A model generated the notes under the pieces. That model ran no database searches and was not told the origin of the DNA. It was given only the letters and a program-made list of their open reading frames with translations. From Halomonas sp. LR3S48 (GTDB taxonomy: Bacteria; Pseudomonadota; Gammaproteobacteria; Pseudomonadales; Halomonadaceae): DNA of 64,000 nucleotides. The stretch spans positions 1,302,001 through 1,366,000 of the forward strand of contig NZ_CP107009.1 in assembly GCF_025725665.1 (NCBI RefSeq), read 5' to 3'. A program made the position numbers and the translations under genes. Position 1 is the stretch's first letter. Each line of letters begins with the position of its first letter. Shown piece by piece: positions 51,497 to 60,384 of the stretch.

Positions 51497-52501
51497 ATGC
51501 CCACCATCAAGGACGTTGCCAAGGCGGCAGGCTGTTCCACGGCCACCGTGTCACGGGCGCTGGCCAGCCCGGAAAAGGTCACGGAGGCCACGCGGCAGCG
51601 CGTGGCGCGTGCCATTGCCGAGGTCGGCTATGCCCCCAACGTGGCGGCACGCAACCTGCGCCGCGCCGAGTCGCGAACGATCGTCACGCTGCTGCCCGAC
51701 ATCTCCAACCCGTTCTTCTCCGAGATCATCAACGGCATGGAGGAGGTGGCCCACCAGGCCGGCTACCAGGTATTGATCGGCGACTGCGAGCGCGACCCGG
51801 CCAGGGCCGAGGCCTACTTCAACCTGCTGCCGACCAACCAGGCCGACGGCATCATCCTGCTGACCTCCGATATTCCTCGTGCGCTGGTCAGCCACGCCGA
51901 CGCCCGTGTGGATTCGCCGCTGGTCATGGCCTGCGAATTCTTCTCCGACATCGACCTGCCGACCGTCGCCATCGACAATTACCAGGCCACGGCCCACGCC
52001 ATCGACTACCTGGTTTCGCTGGGCCACGAGCGTATCGCCTCGGTCTCCGGCCCCGCCGACAACCCTATCTGCCGCGATCGGACCCGTGGCTATCGTGACA
52101 CGCTGGCCGCCCGGGGCTTGTCGAGCTCGGTGCGGGTGGTGGAAGGCGACTTCGGCTTTCGCTCGGGCTACCAGCAGGGGCTGGCACTGCTGGAGGACAG
52201 GGTTGCGCGGCCCAGTGCGATCTTCTGCCATAGCGACGAGATGGCCATCGGTGTGCTCAAGGCGGCCCGTCAGCTCGGCATTGGCGTGCCCGAGGCACTC
52301 TCGGTGGTGGGGTTCGACAACATCGGCTTCAGTGAGTACTGCGAGCCGGAGCTGACCACCGTCAGCCAGCCCCGTCACGAGATCGGTCAGCAGGCGATGC
52401 GCATGCTGCTGAATATCCTGGCGGGAGAGGGTGGGGTGCGTCGGCAGACCCTCAGCACACAGCTCATCGTACGCAAGAGTACCGGGCGCCCCTCGGCCTG
52501 A
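51497..52501 (+). CDS. LacI-family regulator of the sugar operon
   Basis: The 334-residue repressor has the LacI helix-turn-helix at its N-terminus (PTIKDVAKAAGCSTATVSRALASPEKVTEATRQRV), the hinge helix NVAARNLRR, and an RbsB-like ligand domain (TIVTLLPDISNPFFSEIINGMEE, SVVGFDNIGFSEYCEPELTTV). ATG 51497 gives the standard LacI start; ATG 51458 would add 13 basic residues, and no ribosome binding site decides between them. It is divergent from the sugar operon and flanked by two palindromic operators. Confidence 0.9.
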   Translation: MPTIKDVAKAAGCSTATVSRALASPEKVTEATRQRVARAIAEVGYAPNVAARNLRRAESRTIVTLLPDISNPFFSEIINGMEEVAHQAGYQVLIGDCERDPARAEAYFNLLPTNQADGIILLTSDIPRALVSHADARVDSPLVMACEFFSDIDLPTVAIDNYQATAHAIDYLVSLGHERIASVSGPADNPICRDRTRGYRDTLAARGLSSSVRVVEGDFGFRSGYQQGLALLEDRVARPSAIFCHSDEMAIGVLKAARQLGIGVPEALSVVGFDNIGFSEYCEPELTTVSQPRHEIGQQAMRMLLNILAGEGGVRRQTLSTQLIVRKSTGRPSA

Positions 52502-52514
52502 CGTCGGCGGAAAG

Positions 52515-52970
52515 TTATTTCCTGGGCTGCTTTGCCAGCCACCTGTCCAACGCATTGGCGAACTCGCGCCGGTCGGCGTCGCTGTAGCCCTTGGGGCCGC
52601 CGGTGTGTTCGCCGCTGGAGCGCAGGGTTTCCATGAAATCCCGCATTTGCACCCGTGCGCGAATGTTGTTCCGATCGAGGATCTCGCCGCGGGTGGTCAT
52701 CACAGCGGCGCCCTTGTCGATGGCTTCCAGGGCCAGCGGCAGGTCGGAGCTGATCAGCAGGTCGCCGGTCTCGAGGCGCGCCACGATCTCGTTGTCGGCG
52801 GCATCGAAGCCATGGCTCACCGACAGCGACTTGACCCACTTCGAGGGCGGCAGGGGGATCGAGTGGTTGGCGACGAACCAGGCCGGCGTGGTGGTGCGCT
52901 CGGCGGCGCGTACGATGATCTCGCGAGCGACCTTGGGGCAGGCGTCGGCATCGACCCATAACGTGGGCAT
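52515..52970 (-). CDS. YaiI/YqxD-family protein (DUF188)
   Basis: The 151-residue protein has the family marks LWVDADACPKVAREIIVRAAER, ADNEIVARLETGDLLISSDLPLA, AVMTTRGE and RDFMETLRSSGEHTGGPKGYSDADRREFANALDRWL. These proteins have a PIN/NYN-like nuclease fold with conserved Asp residues but no proven activity. It converges on the LacI gene with 13 bases between them. Confidence 0.92.
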   Translation of the reverse strand: MPTLWVDADACPKVAREIIVRAAERTTTPAWFVANHSIPLPPSKWVKSLSVSHGFDAADNEIVARLETGDLLISSDLPLALEAIDKGAAVMTTRGEILDRNNIRARVQMRDFMETLRSSGEHTGGPKGYSDADRREFANALDRWLAKQPRK

Positions 52971-53409
52971 TCGGGCAGGCTCCTCGCGGAAGAATTCATG
53001 TTTGTGTGATCGTAGCGTTGAAAGTACTGGTCATGAAACCAGTGTCGATGTTAGCATGCGCGCTCCTCGCATGTGTTGACCCCGCCATCATGACGATTCG
53101 CTCCGTATGCCACGCGTACGAGAGGCAATCACCGAGACTGACAGCAAACGCTGTAACGTCCGAGATGTGAAGATGGAGCGCCACAGGATGCCGCCAACCG
53201 GGCGACATCGGCGCAAAAAGGTCGCCACAGCGGTTCCCGCCCGATGGCGCGAACCGGATGCCAGGTGCGACCGGCGTCCCACGATAACGTGATCCGCCCT
53301 GTCCAGGCCGATTTGGCCGTTACGACAGAGCCACCGACCTGCCATGTGCTGCGTCGGGGATGCCTCAATGTGATTTGCCGGCGAGTGCCGGCCTACCAAG
53401 GTGTGATTG
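52971..53409. other. 439-base upstream region of deaD, probably a long leader
   Basis: No protein-coding gene is recognised. Near the right half two consecutive hairpins occur: GGCGAC/GTCGCC (53201-53226) and CGGTTC-C-CGCC with loop CGAT (53231-53256). Long structured leaders are known for cold-shock helicase genes. The yaiI promoter must lie at the left end. Confidence 0.45.
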
Positions 53410-55134
53410 ATGACCTCGACTTCTGTCGCCTCGCCGAGCTTCGGCGATCTTGCTTTGCTGCCTGCCGTTCTCGCCGCCGTCGAAACATTGGGTTACGAAA
53501 CTCCATCTCCGATTCAGACACAGACCATTCCGGCGCTGCTGGAAGGGCGTGACATGCTGGGCCAGGCCCAGACCGGTACCGGCAAGACCGCGGCATTCGC
53601 CCTGCCGCTGCTCTCACGGCTCGAGCTGACTCGCCGCGAGACTCAGGTACTGGTGCTGGCACCGACCCGTGAGCTGGCTCAGCAAGTAGCCGCCTCATTC
53701 AGCAAGTACGGCCAGAACCTGCAGGGCCTGGAAGTGGCGACCCTGTGCGGAGGCCAGGAATATCGTGAACAGCTGGGCGCGCTGAAGCGCGGTGCCCAGG
53801 TGGTGGTGGGCACGCCGGGCCGGGTGATCGATCACCTCGACCGCGGCAGCCTCAAGCTCGACGGTCTGTCCTCCTTGGTGCTGGACGAAGCCGACGAGAT
53901 GCTGCGCATGGGCTTCATCGACGACGTCAAGCGCGTCGTTGCCGATACTCCCAAGGAAGCTCAGCGGGTGTTCTTCTCCGCGACCCTGCCGACCGAGATC
54001 GAGCGCATCGTCAACCGCTACCTGGTCGACCCGGTCAAGGTGGCCATCGAGTCGGGTACCACCACCGGCGAGAACATCGAGCAGCGCCTGGTGCGCGTCG
54101 ACGGCGGCGCCAAGCTGGAGGCGCTGTCGCGCATCCTGGAAGTCGAGGCGGTGGATGCCGCCATCGTCTTCGTGCGCACCCGGGCTGCCTGTACCACGCT
54201 GATGGAACAGCTCTCCGCGCGTGGCGTGAACGTGGCCAGCCTCTCCGGCGACCTTGACCAGAGCCTGCGCGAGCGCACCATCCAGCGTCTCAAGCGCGGC
54301 AAGGTCGACGTGTTGATCGCCACCGACGTGGCCGCCCGTGGCCTCGACGTGCCGCGCATCACCCACGTCTTCAACTACGACCTGCCCCAGGATGCCGAGG
54401 CCTACACCCACCGCATCGGCCGTACCGGCCGGGCCGGGCGTACCGGCATCTCGATCACCTTCGTCGGCTTCCGCGAAGGCCGCAAGGTGGGCTGGATCGA
54501 GCAGGCCACCGGCCAGAAGCTCAGCGAGATGGAGGTGCCCGACGAGGCCGCCATTCGCGCCCATCGTGACGAGGTGTTCCACCAGCGCATCATCGGTTCC
54601 CTGACTGCCGGTGCCGAGGAGCAGCGCGCGCTGGTCGAGCGCCTGGTGGCGGAAGGTCACGATCCGGTGGAGCTGGCCTGTGCCTTTGCCGCCCTGGCCC
54701 GCGCCGACGAGGCGCCCATCGGCCGCCTGCAGGCGCCGCGCAAGGAGCGTGTCGAGCGCGGCGGCGAGCGTGCATCGCGTGACGGCAAGCCGCCGCGTCG
54801 CGATCGTGACAGCCGTGGCCCGAGCGAAGGCATGACCCGTTATCGCGTTGCTGTCGGCCACAAGGACGGCGTCAAGCCGGGCCAACTGGTCGGCGCATTG
54901 GCCAACGAGGGGGGTATCGAAGGCTCGCGAATCGGTCGTATCGATATCCGTAACGCCTTCTCGGTGGTGGAACTGCCGAGCTCGCTGCCGCCGAGCATCC
55001 TGGCCAAGATGGCGCGTGCCCGCGTCGCCGGTCGCCCGCTGGAGATCAGCGAGGACGGGGGTGCTCCCGAGCGCGCTCCGCGCCGCCGCCGCGAAGACGG
55101 TGATGCACCGGTGCGTCGCCGCACCAGCGCCTAA
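53410..55134 (+). CDS. deaD: DEAD-box RNA helicase DeaD/CsdA
   Basis: The 574-residue ATP-dependent RNA helicase has all core motifs: the Q motif SPIQTQTIP, AQTGTGKTAAF, PTRELAQQV, TPGRVIDHL, LVLDEADEML, FFSATLP, DVLIATDVAARGLD and HRIGRTGRAG. The C-terminal RNA-binding domain (about residues 475-550) has RYRVAVGHKDGVKPGQLVGALANE and RIDIRNAFSVVELP. A basic, Arg-rich tail follows. It helps ribosome assembly and mRNA decay, mainly in the cold. ATG 53410 follows AAGG; a TTG lies just before it. A strong terminator follows the gene. Confidence 0.95.
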   Translation: MTSTSVASPSFGDLALLPAVLAAVETLGYETPSPIQTQTIPALLEGRDMLGQAQTGTGKTAAFALPLLSRLELTRRETQVLVLAPTRELAQQVAASFSKYGQNLQGLEVATLCGGQEYREQLGALKRGAQVVVGTPGRVIDHLDRGSLKLDGLSSLVLDEADEMLRMGFIDDVKRVVADTPKEAQRVFFSATLPTEIERIVNRYLVDPVKVAIESGTTTGENIEQRLVRVDGGAKLEALSRILEVEAVDAAIVFVRTRAACTTLMEQLSARGVNVASLSGDLDQSLRERTIQRLKRGKVDVLIATDVAARGLDVPRITHVFNYDLPQDAEAYTHRIGRTGRAGRTGISITFVGFREGRKVGWIEQATGQKLSEMEVPDEAAIRAHRDEVFHQRIIGSLTAGAEEQRALVERLVAEGHDPVELACAFAALARADEAPIGRLQAPRKERVERGGERASRDGKPPRRDRDSRGPSEGMTRYRVAVGHKDGVKPGQLVGALANEGGIEGSRIGRIDIRNAFSVVELPSSLPPSILAKMARARVAGRPLEISEDGGAPERAPRRRREDGDAPVRRRTSA

Positions 55135-55169
55135 GCGCTCCGTTCGCCGCTAGCGGCGAACGCGGAAGA

Positions 55170-55205
55170 AAAAAGCCCAGGCCGGGAAACCGGCCTGGGC
55201 TTTTT
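55170..55205 (+). terminator. Intrinsic terminator of deaD
   Basis: AAAAAGCCCAGGCCGG and CCGGCCTGGGCTTTTT form a perfect 16-base stem with loop GAAA, ending in a T-run. A smaller stem GTTCGCCGC/GCGGCGAAC (55142-55161) precedes it. Confidence 0.92.
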
Positions 55206-55224
55206 CATGTCGACTTGCCAATTG

Positions 55225-55240
55225 CCATACTACCATACTA
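55225..55240. promoter_or_regulatory. Tandem CCATACTA repeat before the gntR gene
   Basis: Two adjacent copies of CCATACTA lie about 56-71 bases upstream of the GntR start. The block could contain the -10 element or a GntR half-site pair. The function is a guess. Confidence 0.3.
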
Positions 55241-55295
55241 GTCTGTTCAGGGCGGCGACGCTCAGTGAACAATGAGAAAACGGAGAACGGTGCCC

Positions 55296-56027
55296 ATGAC
55301 AACTCCCCTGCAGGCCATGTGGCAGGAAGCGCGCGATGACGGCTCGGTCCGCGAGCGGCTCTACCGCGTGCTGCGCCAGTCGATCATCCGCATGGTGTTG
55401 GCACCCGGGCAGGCGCTGTCGGAAAAGGAGCTGGCCGATGCCTTCTCGGTGAGTCGCCAGCCGGTGCGCGAAGCCTTCATCCGGCTGTCGGAAGCGGGAT
55501 TGGTCGAGGTGCGCCCTCAGCGCGGCACTTACGTGGTGAGAATTTCCCAGCAGGCCGTACTCGAAGCCCGCTTCGTGCGTGAGGCGATCGAGGTGGCGGT
55601 GGCCAAGGAGGCCGCCACGTTGGGGGTGGCCGAGCGCACCCTGGATGAACTGCGTGAATTGATCGAGCGCCAGCGGCGCTGCAGCGTTTCCAGCGATTAC
55701 GATCGCTTCTTCCAGCTCGACGAGGCCTTCCATCGCGCGCTGTCGCTGGGGGTGGGGCATACCGCCGCCTGGCGCGTCACCGAGGAGGTCAAGGCGCAAC
55801 TCGACCGGGTGCGCTACCTGAGCATTCCCGATTCGACCCCCATCGCCAAGCTGACCGACCAGCACTCGATGATCGTCGAGGCCATCGGCCGTCGCGATCC
55901 CGATGCGGCGAGTCAGGCCATGAGCGTGCACCAGCGCGAGATCCTGCAGTCACTGCCGGAGCTCATGCGCCGCTTCCCCGAGATGTTCGACGGTGAGCCC
56001 AGTGCTGTCGCCGTCGGCAGTAGGTAG
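55296..56027 (+). CDS. GntR-family (FadR subfamily) regulator of uronate genes
   Basis: The 243-residue protein has an N-terminal winged helix (RERLYRVLRQSIIRMVLAPGQALSEKELADAFSVSRQPVREAFIRLSEAGLVEVRPQRGTYV) and an FCD effector domain (ARFVREAIEVAVAKEA, LDEAFHRALSLGVGH, DQHSMIVEAIGRRDPDAASQAM with the metal His residues). Relatives such as UxuR/ExuR respond to hexuronates. It opens the uronate gene cluster, 63 bases before the TRAP gene. ATG 55296 is preferred for its alignment with the family; ATG 55272 would add eight residues. Confidence 0.88.
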   Translation: MTTPLQAMWQEARDDGSVRERLYRVLRQSIIRMVLAPGQALSEKELADAFSVSRQPVREAFIRLSEAGLVEVRPQRGTYVVRISQQAVLEARFVREAIEVAVAKEAATLGVAERTLDELRELIERQRRCSVSSDYDRFFQLDEAFHRALSLGVGHTAAWRVTEEVKAQLDRVRYLSIPDSTPIAKLTDQHSMIVEAIGRRDPDAASQAMSVHQREILQSLPELMRRFPEMFDGEPSAVAVGSR

Positions 56028-56090
56028 TCGTCACGTAGCAACACGCCAAGCATGAGACGCAATAACCACAACACACGTCAGGAGGCTCAC

Positions 56091-57050
56091 ATGAAAATCA
56101 CCGCACTCGCAGCGGCCATCGCGCTGGCCGCCACCGCCAATCTGGCCCACGCGGCCTATCAGTTGAATCTCTCCTCTGCGCTCACCGCCCAGGACCCCGT
56201 CGTACAAGCCATGGAGAAGGCCAGCGAAACGATTGCGGAACGCTCCGATGGCGAGCTCACCGTACGCGTCTTTCCCAACAGCCAGCTCGGCTCCGATGAG
56301 GACGTGGTCGAGCAGATTCGCAGCGGGGCCAATGTCGCGGTGCTGATCGATGCCGGCCGCTTGTCCGAGTACCAGTCTGAGCTGGGCATCTTAAGCGCGC
56401 CCTATCTGGTCGAGGAGCACACCGACTATGACCGCATCACCTCGTCGGAGCTTTATCAGGAGTGGGTCGAGAGCCTGGCCGAGAGCAGCGGCCTGCGCCT
56501 GCTCAACTACAACTGGTTCCAGGGCTCGCGCCACATGCTGACGCAGAAACTGGTGGAGACACCCGAAGACCTGAACGGTGTACGCGTGCGGACCATCAAC
56601 TCGCCGGTATGGCTGCGCACCATCGAGTCGATGGGGGCCACGCCCACGCCGCTGCCCTGGTCGGAGGTCTACTCCGCGCTTCAACTGGGCGCGATCGATG
56701 GCGCCGAGGCGCAGCTCACCGCCGCCGAAGGCCAGAACCTGCACGAGGTGATCACCCATATCGCCCTGACCGGCCATATCCACCTGATGACCGGCCTCGC
56801 CACCTCCGAGCAGTGGTACCAGTCGTTGCCGGAGGAGCTGCGCACCATCCTCGACGAGGAACTCCACAAGGCTGGAGCAGAAGCCAGCCAGGCCACCGTC
56901 GACGCTCAGGATGCCGTGCGTGAACGCATGGAGGCGGAAGGCGTGACCTTCACCGAGGTGGACGTCGAGCTGTTCCGCGAGCGCGTGTCAGGTGTCTACG
57001 AAGAGCTTGGCTACGACCAGTACCGCGATCAACTGACCTCGGGAGAGTAA
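56091..57050 (+). CDS. TRAP transporter solute-binding protein (DctP), uronate type
   Basis: The 319-residue periplasmic protein has a signal peptide (MKITALAAAIALAATANLAHA) and the DctP fold (QLNLSSALTAQDPVVQAMEKASETIAERSDGELTVRVFPNSQLGSDEDVVEQIRSG, LNGVRVRTINSPVWLRTIESMGATPTPLPWSEVYSALQLGAIDGAEAQ). R-x-R in LNGVRVRT supplies the Arg expected to bind the substrate carboxylate. AGGAGG precedes ATG 56091. Co-location with uxaC and manD points to a hexuronate. Confidence 0.9.
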   Translation: MKITALAAAIALAATANLAHAAYQLNLSSALTAQDPVVQAMEKASETIAERSDGELTVRVFPNSQLGSDEDVVEQIRSGANVAVLIDAGRLSEYQSELGILSAPYLVEEHTDYDRITSSELYQEWVESLAESSGLRLLNYNWFQGSRHMLTQKLVETPEDLNGVRVRTINSPVWLRTIESMGATPTPLPWSEVYSALQLGAIDGAEAQLTAAEGQNLHEVITHIALTGHIHLMTGLATSEQWYQSLPEELRTILDEELHKAGAEASQATVDAQDAVRERMEAEGVTFTEVDVELFRERVSGVYEELGYDQYRDQLTSGE

Positions 57051-57056
57051 GCCGGC

Positions 57057-57086
57057 GGGTCCCCGCCGCGCATGCAGCGGGGACCC
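57057..57086 (+). other. Intercistronic hairpin after dctP
   Basis: GGGTCCCCGC and GCGGGGACCC form a perfect 10-base stem with a 10-base loop in the 66-base dctP-dctQ gap. There is no T-run, so it more likely protects the dctP mRNA end or lowers expression of downstream genes than terminates fully. A similar stem follows the second dctP gene. Confidence 0.6.
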
Positions 57087-57116
57087 AGGCTGCATCCTGG
57101 TTCGAGGATTTCTCTT

Positions 57117-57608
57117 ATGTGGTACTGGTACGACCGACTCGAAGCGTGGCTTGCCGCTGCGCTGTTGGGCGGCACTTCCCTGACCCTGCTGGTGAGTTCG
57201 ACGGCACGCGCCATCGGCCAGCCCTTCGCCGGGGGCGCCGAACTGGCCCAACTGCTGTTCATCTGGACCGCGGTGCTGGGGGCGGACATCACCCTGCGCC
57301 GGGGCGGGCAGGTACGCATCGATGCCTTGGCGGTACGCCTGCCGCTGACGTTGCAGCGCCTGGTTACCGGGCTGTGCCTGGTGCTGATGCTGGGTTTCCT
57401 GGTCCTGCTCGTGTGGCATGGCTTTCCGCTGGCCCTGTCCAATTGGCAACGCCCGATGGGTGTGGCCGGGCTGAGCTACGGTTACATCACCCTGGCGCTT
57501 CCGGTGGGTGCCGCCATGATGATCGTCTCGCTCATGCGGCGCATCGTGACCAAGGGCATCGTGACGAGCCTGATGCCGGATGACGACATCGTGGAGGAGA
57601 CGCTATGA
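57117..57608 (+). CDS. TRAP transporter small permease (DctQ)
   Basis: The 163-residue membrane protein has four hydrophobic segments and the DctQ features ELAQLLFIWTAVLGADITLRRGGQVRIDALAVRLP. ATG 57117 follows GAGGA by eight bases. It overlaps dctM by four bases and serves as the partner of that larger subunit. Confidence 0.88.
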   Translation: MWYWYDRLEAWLAAALLGGTSLTLLVSSTARAIGQPFAGGAELAQLLFIWTAVLGADITLRRGGQVRIDALAVRLPLTLQRLVTGLCLVLMLGFLVLLVWHGFPLALSNWQRPMGVAGLSYGYITLALPVGAAMMIVSLMRRIVTKGIVTSLMPDDDIVEETL

Positions 57609-58894
57609 CGGCCGCACTCCTGCTGGGCCTGGGCCTGGTGTTGATGGCCATCGGCATGCCCGTGGCCTTCGCCATCGGTATCGCCGGCTTCACCTACTTC
57701 TTCCTGCCCGAGACCTTCCTGCCGACCAATATCGGCGCGCAGCGCATCGTCTCGGCGACGCAGTCGTTTCCGCTGCTGGCGGTGCCGCTGTTCATCTTCA
57801 TCGGCCACCTGATGAACGCCAGCGGTATCACGCCGCGCCTGATGCGCCTCTCCACGCTGCTGGCCGGCTGGCTGAGCGGCGGGCTGGCCCAGGCAAGCAT
57901 CGTGCTCAGTACGCTGATGGGCGGCGTGTCGGGCTCGGCGGTGGCCGATGCCGCGATGCAGTCGCGGGTGCTGGGGCAGGGCATGATCAAGGGCGGCTAC
58001 AGCCCCGGGTTCACCGGCGCGGTGCTCTCCATCGGCGGGCTGATCACCGCCACCATTCCGCCGAGCATTGGCCTGATCCTCTACGGCTACCTGGGCGAGG
58101 TATCGATCGGTCGGCTGTTCATCGCCGGCGTGGTACCCGGCTTTCTGCTGATGGTGGCGCTGATGGTGACCACCTATTTCGTGGCCAGGCGTCGTGGCTA
58201 TACGCCGGTACGCGAAGGATTGCCAGCGGGCCGCGAGGTACTTGCGGCCCTGCGCGGCAGTATCTGGGCGCTGCTGTTCCCGGTGTGGCTGCTGGTTGGC
58301 ATCCGCTACGGCCTGTTCACGCCCACCGAGGCGGGCGCGTTCGCGGTGGCCTATGCGCTGCTGGTGGGCTGTGTGATCCATCGCGAGATGGGTGTCCGCG
58401 AGATCCTCACGGCGATGCACGCCAGCGTGCGCGACATCGGCATGATCATGCTGATCATCATGTTCTCGGGAATCATCGGCTACGTGGTCTCCTTCGAGCG
58501 GGTGCCGCAGACCATCGCCGAGCTGACGCTGGGCGTGTTCTCCAGCCATGCCGCACTGCTGCTGACGCTGGCCGTGCTGCTGGTGCTGCTCGGCATGCTA
58601 CTCGAGGCTACGGTGGTGGTGATGCTGCTGACGCCGATCCTGGTGCCGGTGATCAAGGCGGCCGGCGTCGACCCGGTGCACTTCGGCCTGTTGATGATGA
58701 CGTTGGTGACTTTCGGCGGCATGACCCCGCCGGTGGGCATCTCGATGTATACCGTATGCGGCATTCTGCGTTGCTCCTTCTTCGACTACAGCCGCGAGCT
58801 GGTGCCCTTCGCCCTGGCGGTGTTCGTGGTGGTGCTGGGCATCATCTTCTTCCCCGACATCGTGCTGTTCCTGCCCAACCTGCTGATGGGCTGA
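57605..58894 (+). CDS. TRAP transporter large permease (DctM)
   Basis: The 429-residue protein has about 12-14 helices and DctM blocks: GMPVAFAIGIAGF, PLLAVPLFIFIGHLMNASGIT, STLMGGVSGSAVADAAMQSRVLGQGMIKGGYSPGF, TATIPPSIGLILYG and LTPILVPVIKAAGVDPVHFGLLMM. It carries the solute across the inner membrane with Na+. It overlaps dctQ by four bases and precedes uxaC by 33 bases. Confidence 0.93.
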   Translation: MTAALLLGLGLVLMAIGMPVAFAIGIAGFTYFFLPETFLPTNIGAQRIVSATQSFPLLAVPLFIFIGHLMNASGITPRLMRLSTLLAGWLSGGLAQASIVLSTLMGGVSGSAVADAAMQSRVLGQGMIKGGYSPGFTGAVLSIGGLITATIPPSIGLILYGYLGEVSIGRLFIAGVVPGFLLMVALMVTTYFVARRRGYTPVREGLPAGREVLAALRGSIWALLFPVWLLVGIRYGLFTPTEAGAFAVAYALLVGCVIHREMGVREILTAMHASVRDIGMIMLIIMFSGIIGYVVSFERVPQTIAELTLGVFSSHAALLLTLAVLLVLLGMLLEATVVVMLLTPILVPVIKAAGVDPVHFGLLMMTLVTFGGMTPPVGISMYTVCGILRCSFFDYSRELVPFALAVFVVVLGIIFFPDIVLFLPNLLMG

Positions 58895-58927
58895 GCGTAG
58901 AACGAGTCGAAGACAATGGAGGGTTCA

Positions 58928-60349
58928 ATGGCTTTCACCGACAAGACCGCGTTCATGGGGCCGGATTTCCTGCTCGAGAACGAGCCGGCGCGCCGGCTCT
59001 ACCACGAGCATGCCGCGGCCATGCCGATCTGCGACTACCACTCGCACCTGAGCCCGGCGGAGATCGCCGATAACGTCCAGTTCGACAACCTCACCGAACT
59101 ATGGCTCAAGGGCGATCACTACAAGTGGCGGGCGATGCGCATCGCCGGTATCGACGAGCAGCGCATCACCGGCGGCGTGAGCGAGCGCGAGCGCTTCCAG
59201 GCGTGGGCGGAAACGGTGCCGGACTGCCTCGGCAACCCGCTCTACCACTGGACCCACCTGGAGCTTCGCCACCCGCTGGGCATCGAGAATACGCTGCTCT
59301 CGCCGACGACGGCCGAGGAGATCTGGACCACGTCCCGCGAACGGCTGGCCACGTCCCAGCTCAGTGCCCAGGGCATTCTCGAGCGCTTCAACGTGCGCAC
59401 CGTCTGTACCACCGACGATCCGGTCGATGGGCTGGAATTGCATCGGCGCCATGCCGAAAGCGGCGCGGCGCCCAGCATGCTGCCGACCTTCCGTGCCGAT
59501 GCCGTACTCAAGATCGGCGAGCCCGGGTTCGCCGATTACCTCGGTGAGCTGGAAGCGGCCAGCGGTGTCGCCATCCGAGGCTATGACGATCTGCTCGCGG
59601 CGCTGTACCAGCGGCTCGAACACTTCGCCGCCCACGGCTGCTGCCTCTCCGACCACAGTCTGGAGAAGCCGGTGTTCGTCGAACCGCCGAGCGTGGCCGA
59701 GCTCGACCGGATGATCGAGCGCCGCCGTCGTGGCAAGACGCTCAGCGGCGACGAGAACGCTGCCTTCACCACCGCGGTGCTGCTGTGGCTGGGGCGTGAG
59801 TACGCCCGCCGCGGCTGGGTGATGCAGCTTCACCTCGGCGCGCTGCGCAGCCTGAGCCGGCGCGGCCTGGCCGAGATCGGCGCCAACAGCGGCTTCGATG
59901 CGATAGGGGACGTCACCTACGCCGAGCCGCTGGCGGCGATCCTCGATGCGCTGGACCGCGACCGGGCGCTGCCGCGCACCGTGGTCTACAACCTCAACCC
60001 GCGCGACAACGAGATGCTGGCGAGCCTGGTCGGCTCGTTCGCCAGCGACGGCATCCCCGGCAAGCTGCAGTTCGGCGCCGCCTGGTGGTTCAACGACCAA
60101 CGCGACGGTATCGAACGCCAGCTCGTCACGCAGATGAACTTCGGCCTGCTGCGCCATTTCGTCGGCATGCTCACCGATTCGCGCAGCCTGCTGTCGTTCT
60201 CCCGCCACGACTACTTCCGCCGCATCTTCTGCCAGATGCTCGGCGCGCAGATGCAGCGTGGCGAGCTGCCGAACGATCTCGACCGCATCGGCGAGCTGGT
60301 GCGGGCGGTCTGCTACGACAATGTGCAGCGCTACCTCTTCGAGCGATAG
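58928..60349 (+). CDS. uxaC: Glucuronate isomerase UxaC
   Basis: The 473-residue enzyme of the amidohydrolase superfamily isomerises D-glucuronate to D-fructuronate (and galacturonate to tagaturonate). It has [17 protein letters not shown] with the metal-binding H-x-H, the TTDDPVDGL block, [11 protein letters not shown] and the C-terminal [14 protein letters not shown] signature with [11 protein letters not shown] 58928 follows GGAGG. It is the first catabolic step after TRAP uptake in this operon. Confidence 0.95.
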   Translation: MAFTDKTAFMGPDFLLENEPARRLYHEHAAAMPICDYHSHLSPAEIADNVQFDNLTELWLKGDHYKWRAMRIAGIDEQRITGGVSERERFQAWAETVPDCLGNPLYHWTHLELRHPLGIENTLLSPTTAEEIWTTSRERLATSQLSAQGILERFNVRTVCTTDDPVDGLELHRRHAESGAAPSMLPTFRADAVLKIGEPGFADYLGELEAASGVAIRGYDDLLAALYQRLEHFAAHGCCLSDHSLEKPVFVEPPSVAELDRMIERRRRGKTLSGDENAAFTTAVLLWLGREYARRGWVMQLHLGALRSLSRRGLAEIGANSGFDAIGDVTYAEPLAAILDALDRDRALPRTVVYNLNPRDNEMLASLVGSFASDGIPGKLQFGAAWWFNDQRDGIERQLVTQMNFGLLRHFVGMLTDSRSLLSFSRHDYFRRIFCQMLGAQMQRGELPNDLDRIGELVRAVCYDNVQRYLFER

Positions 60350-60384
60350 GAGCTCTTCTCCCACATCACTGCGACGGAACACTC

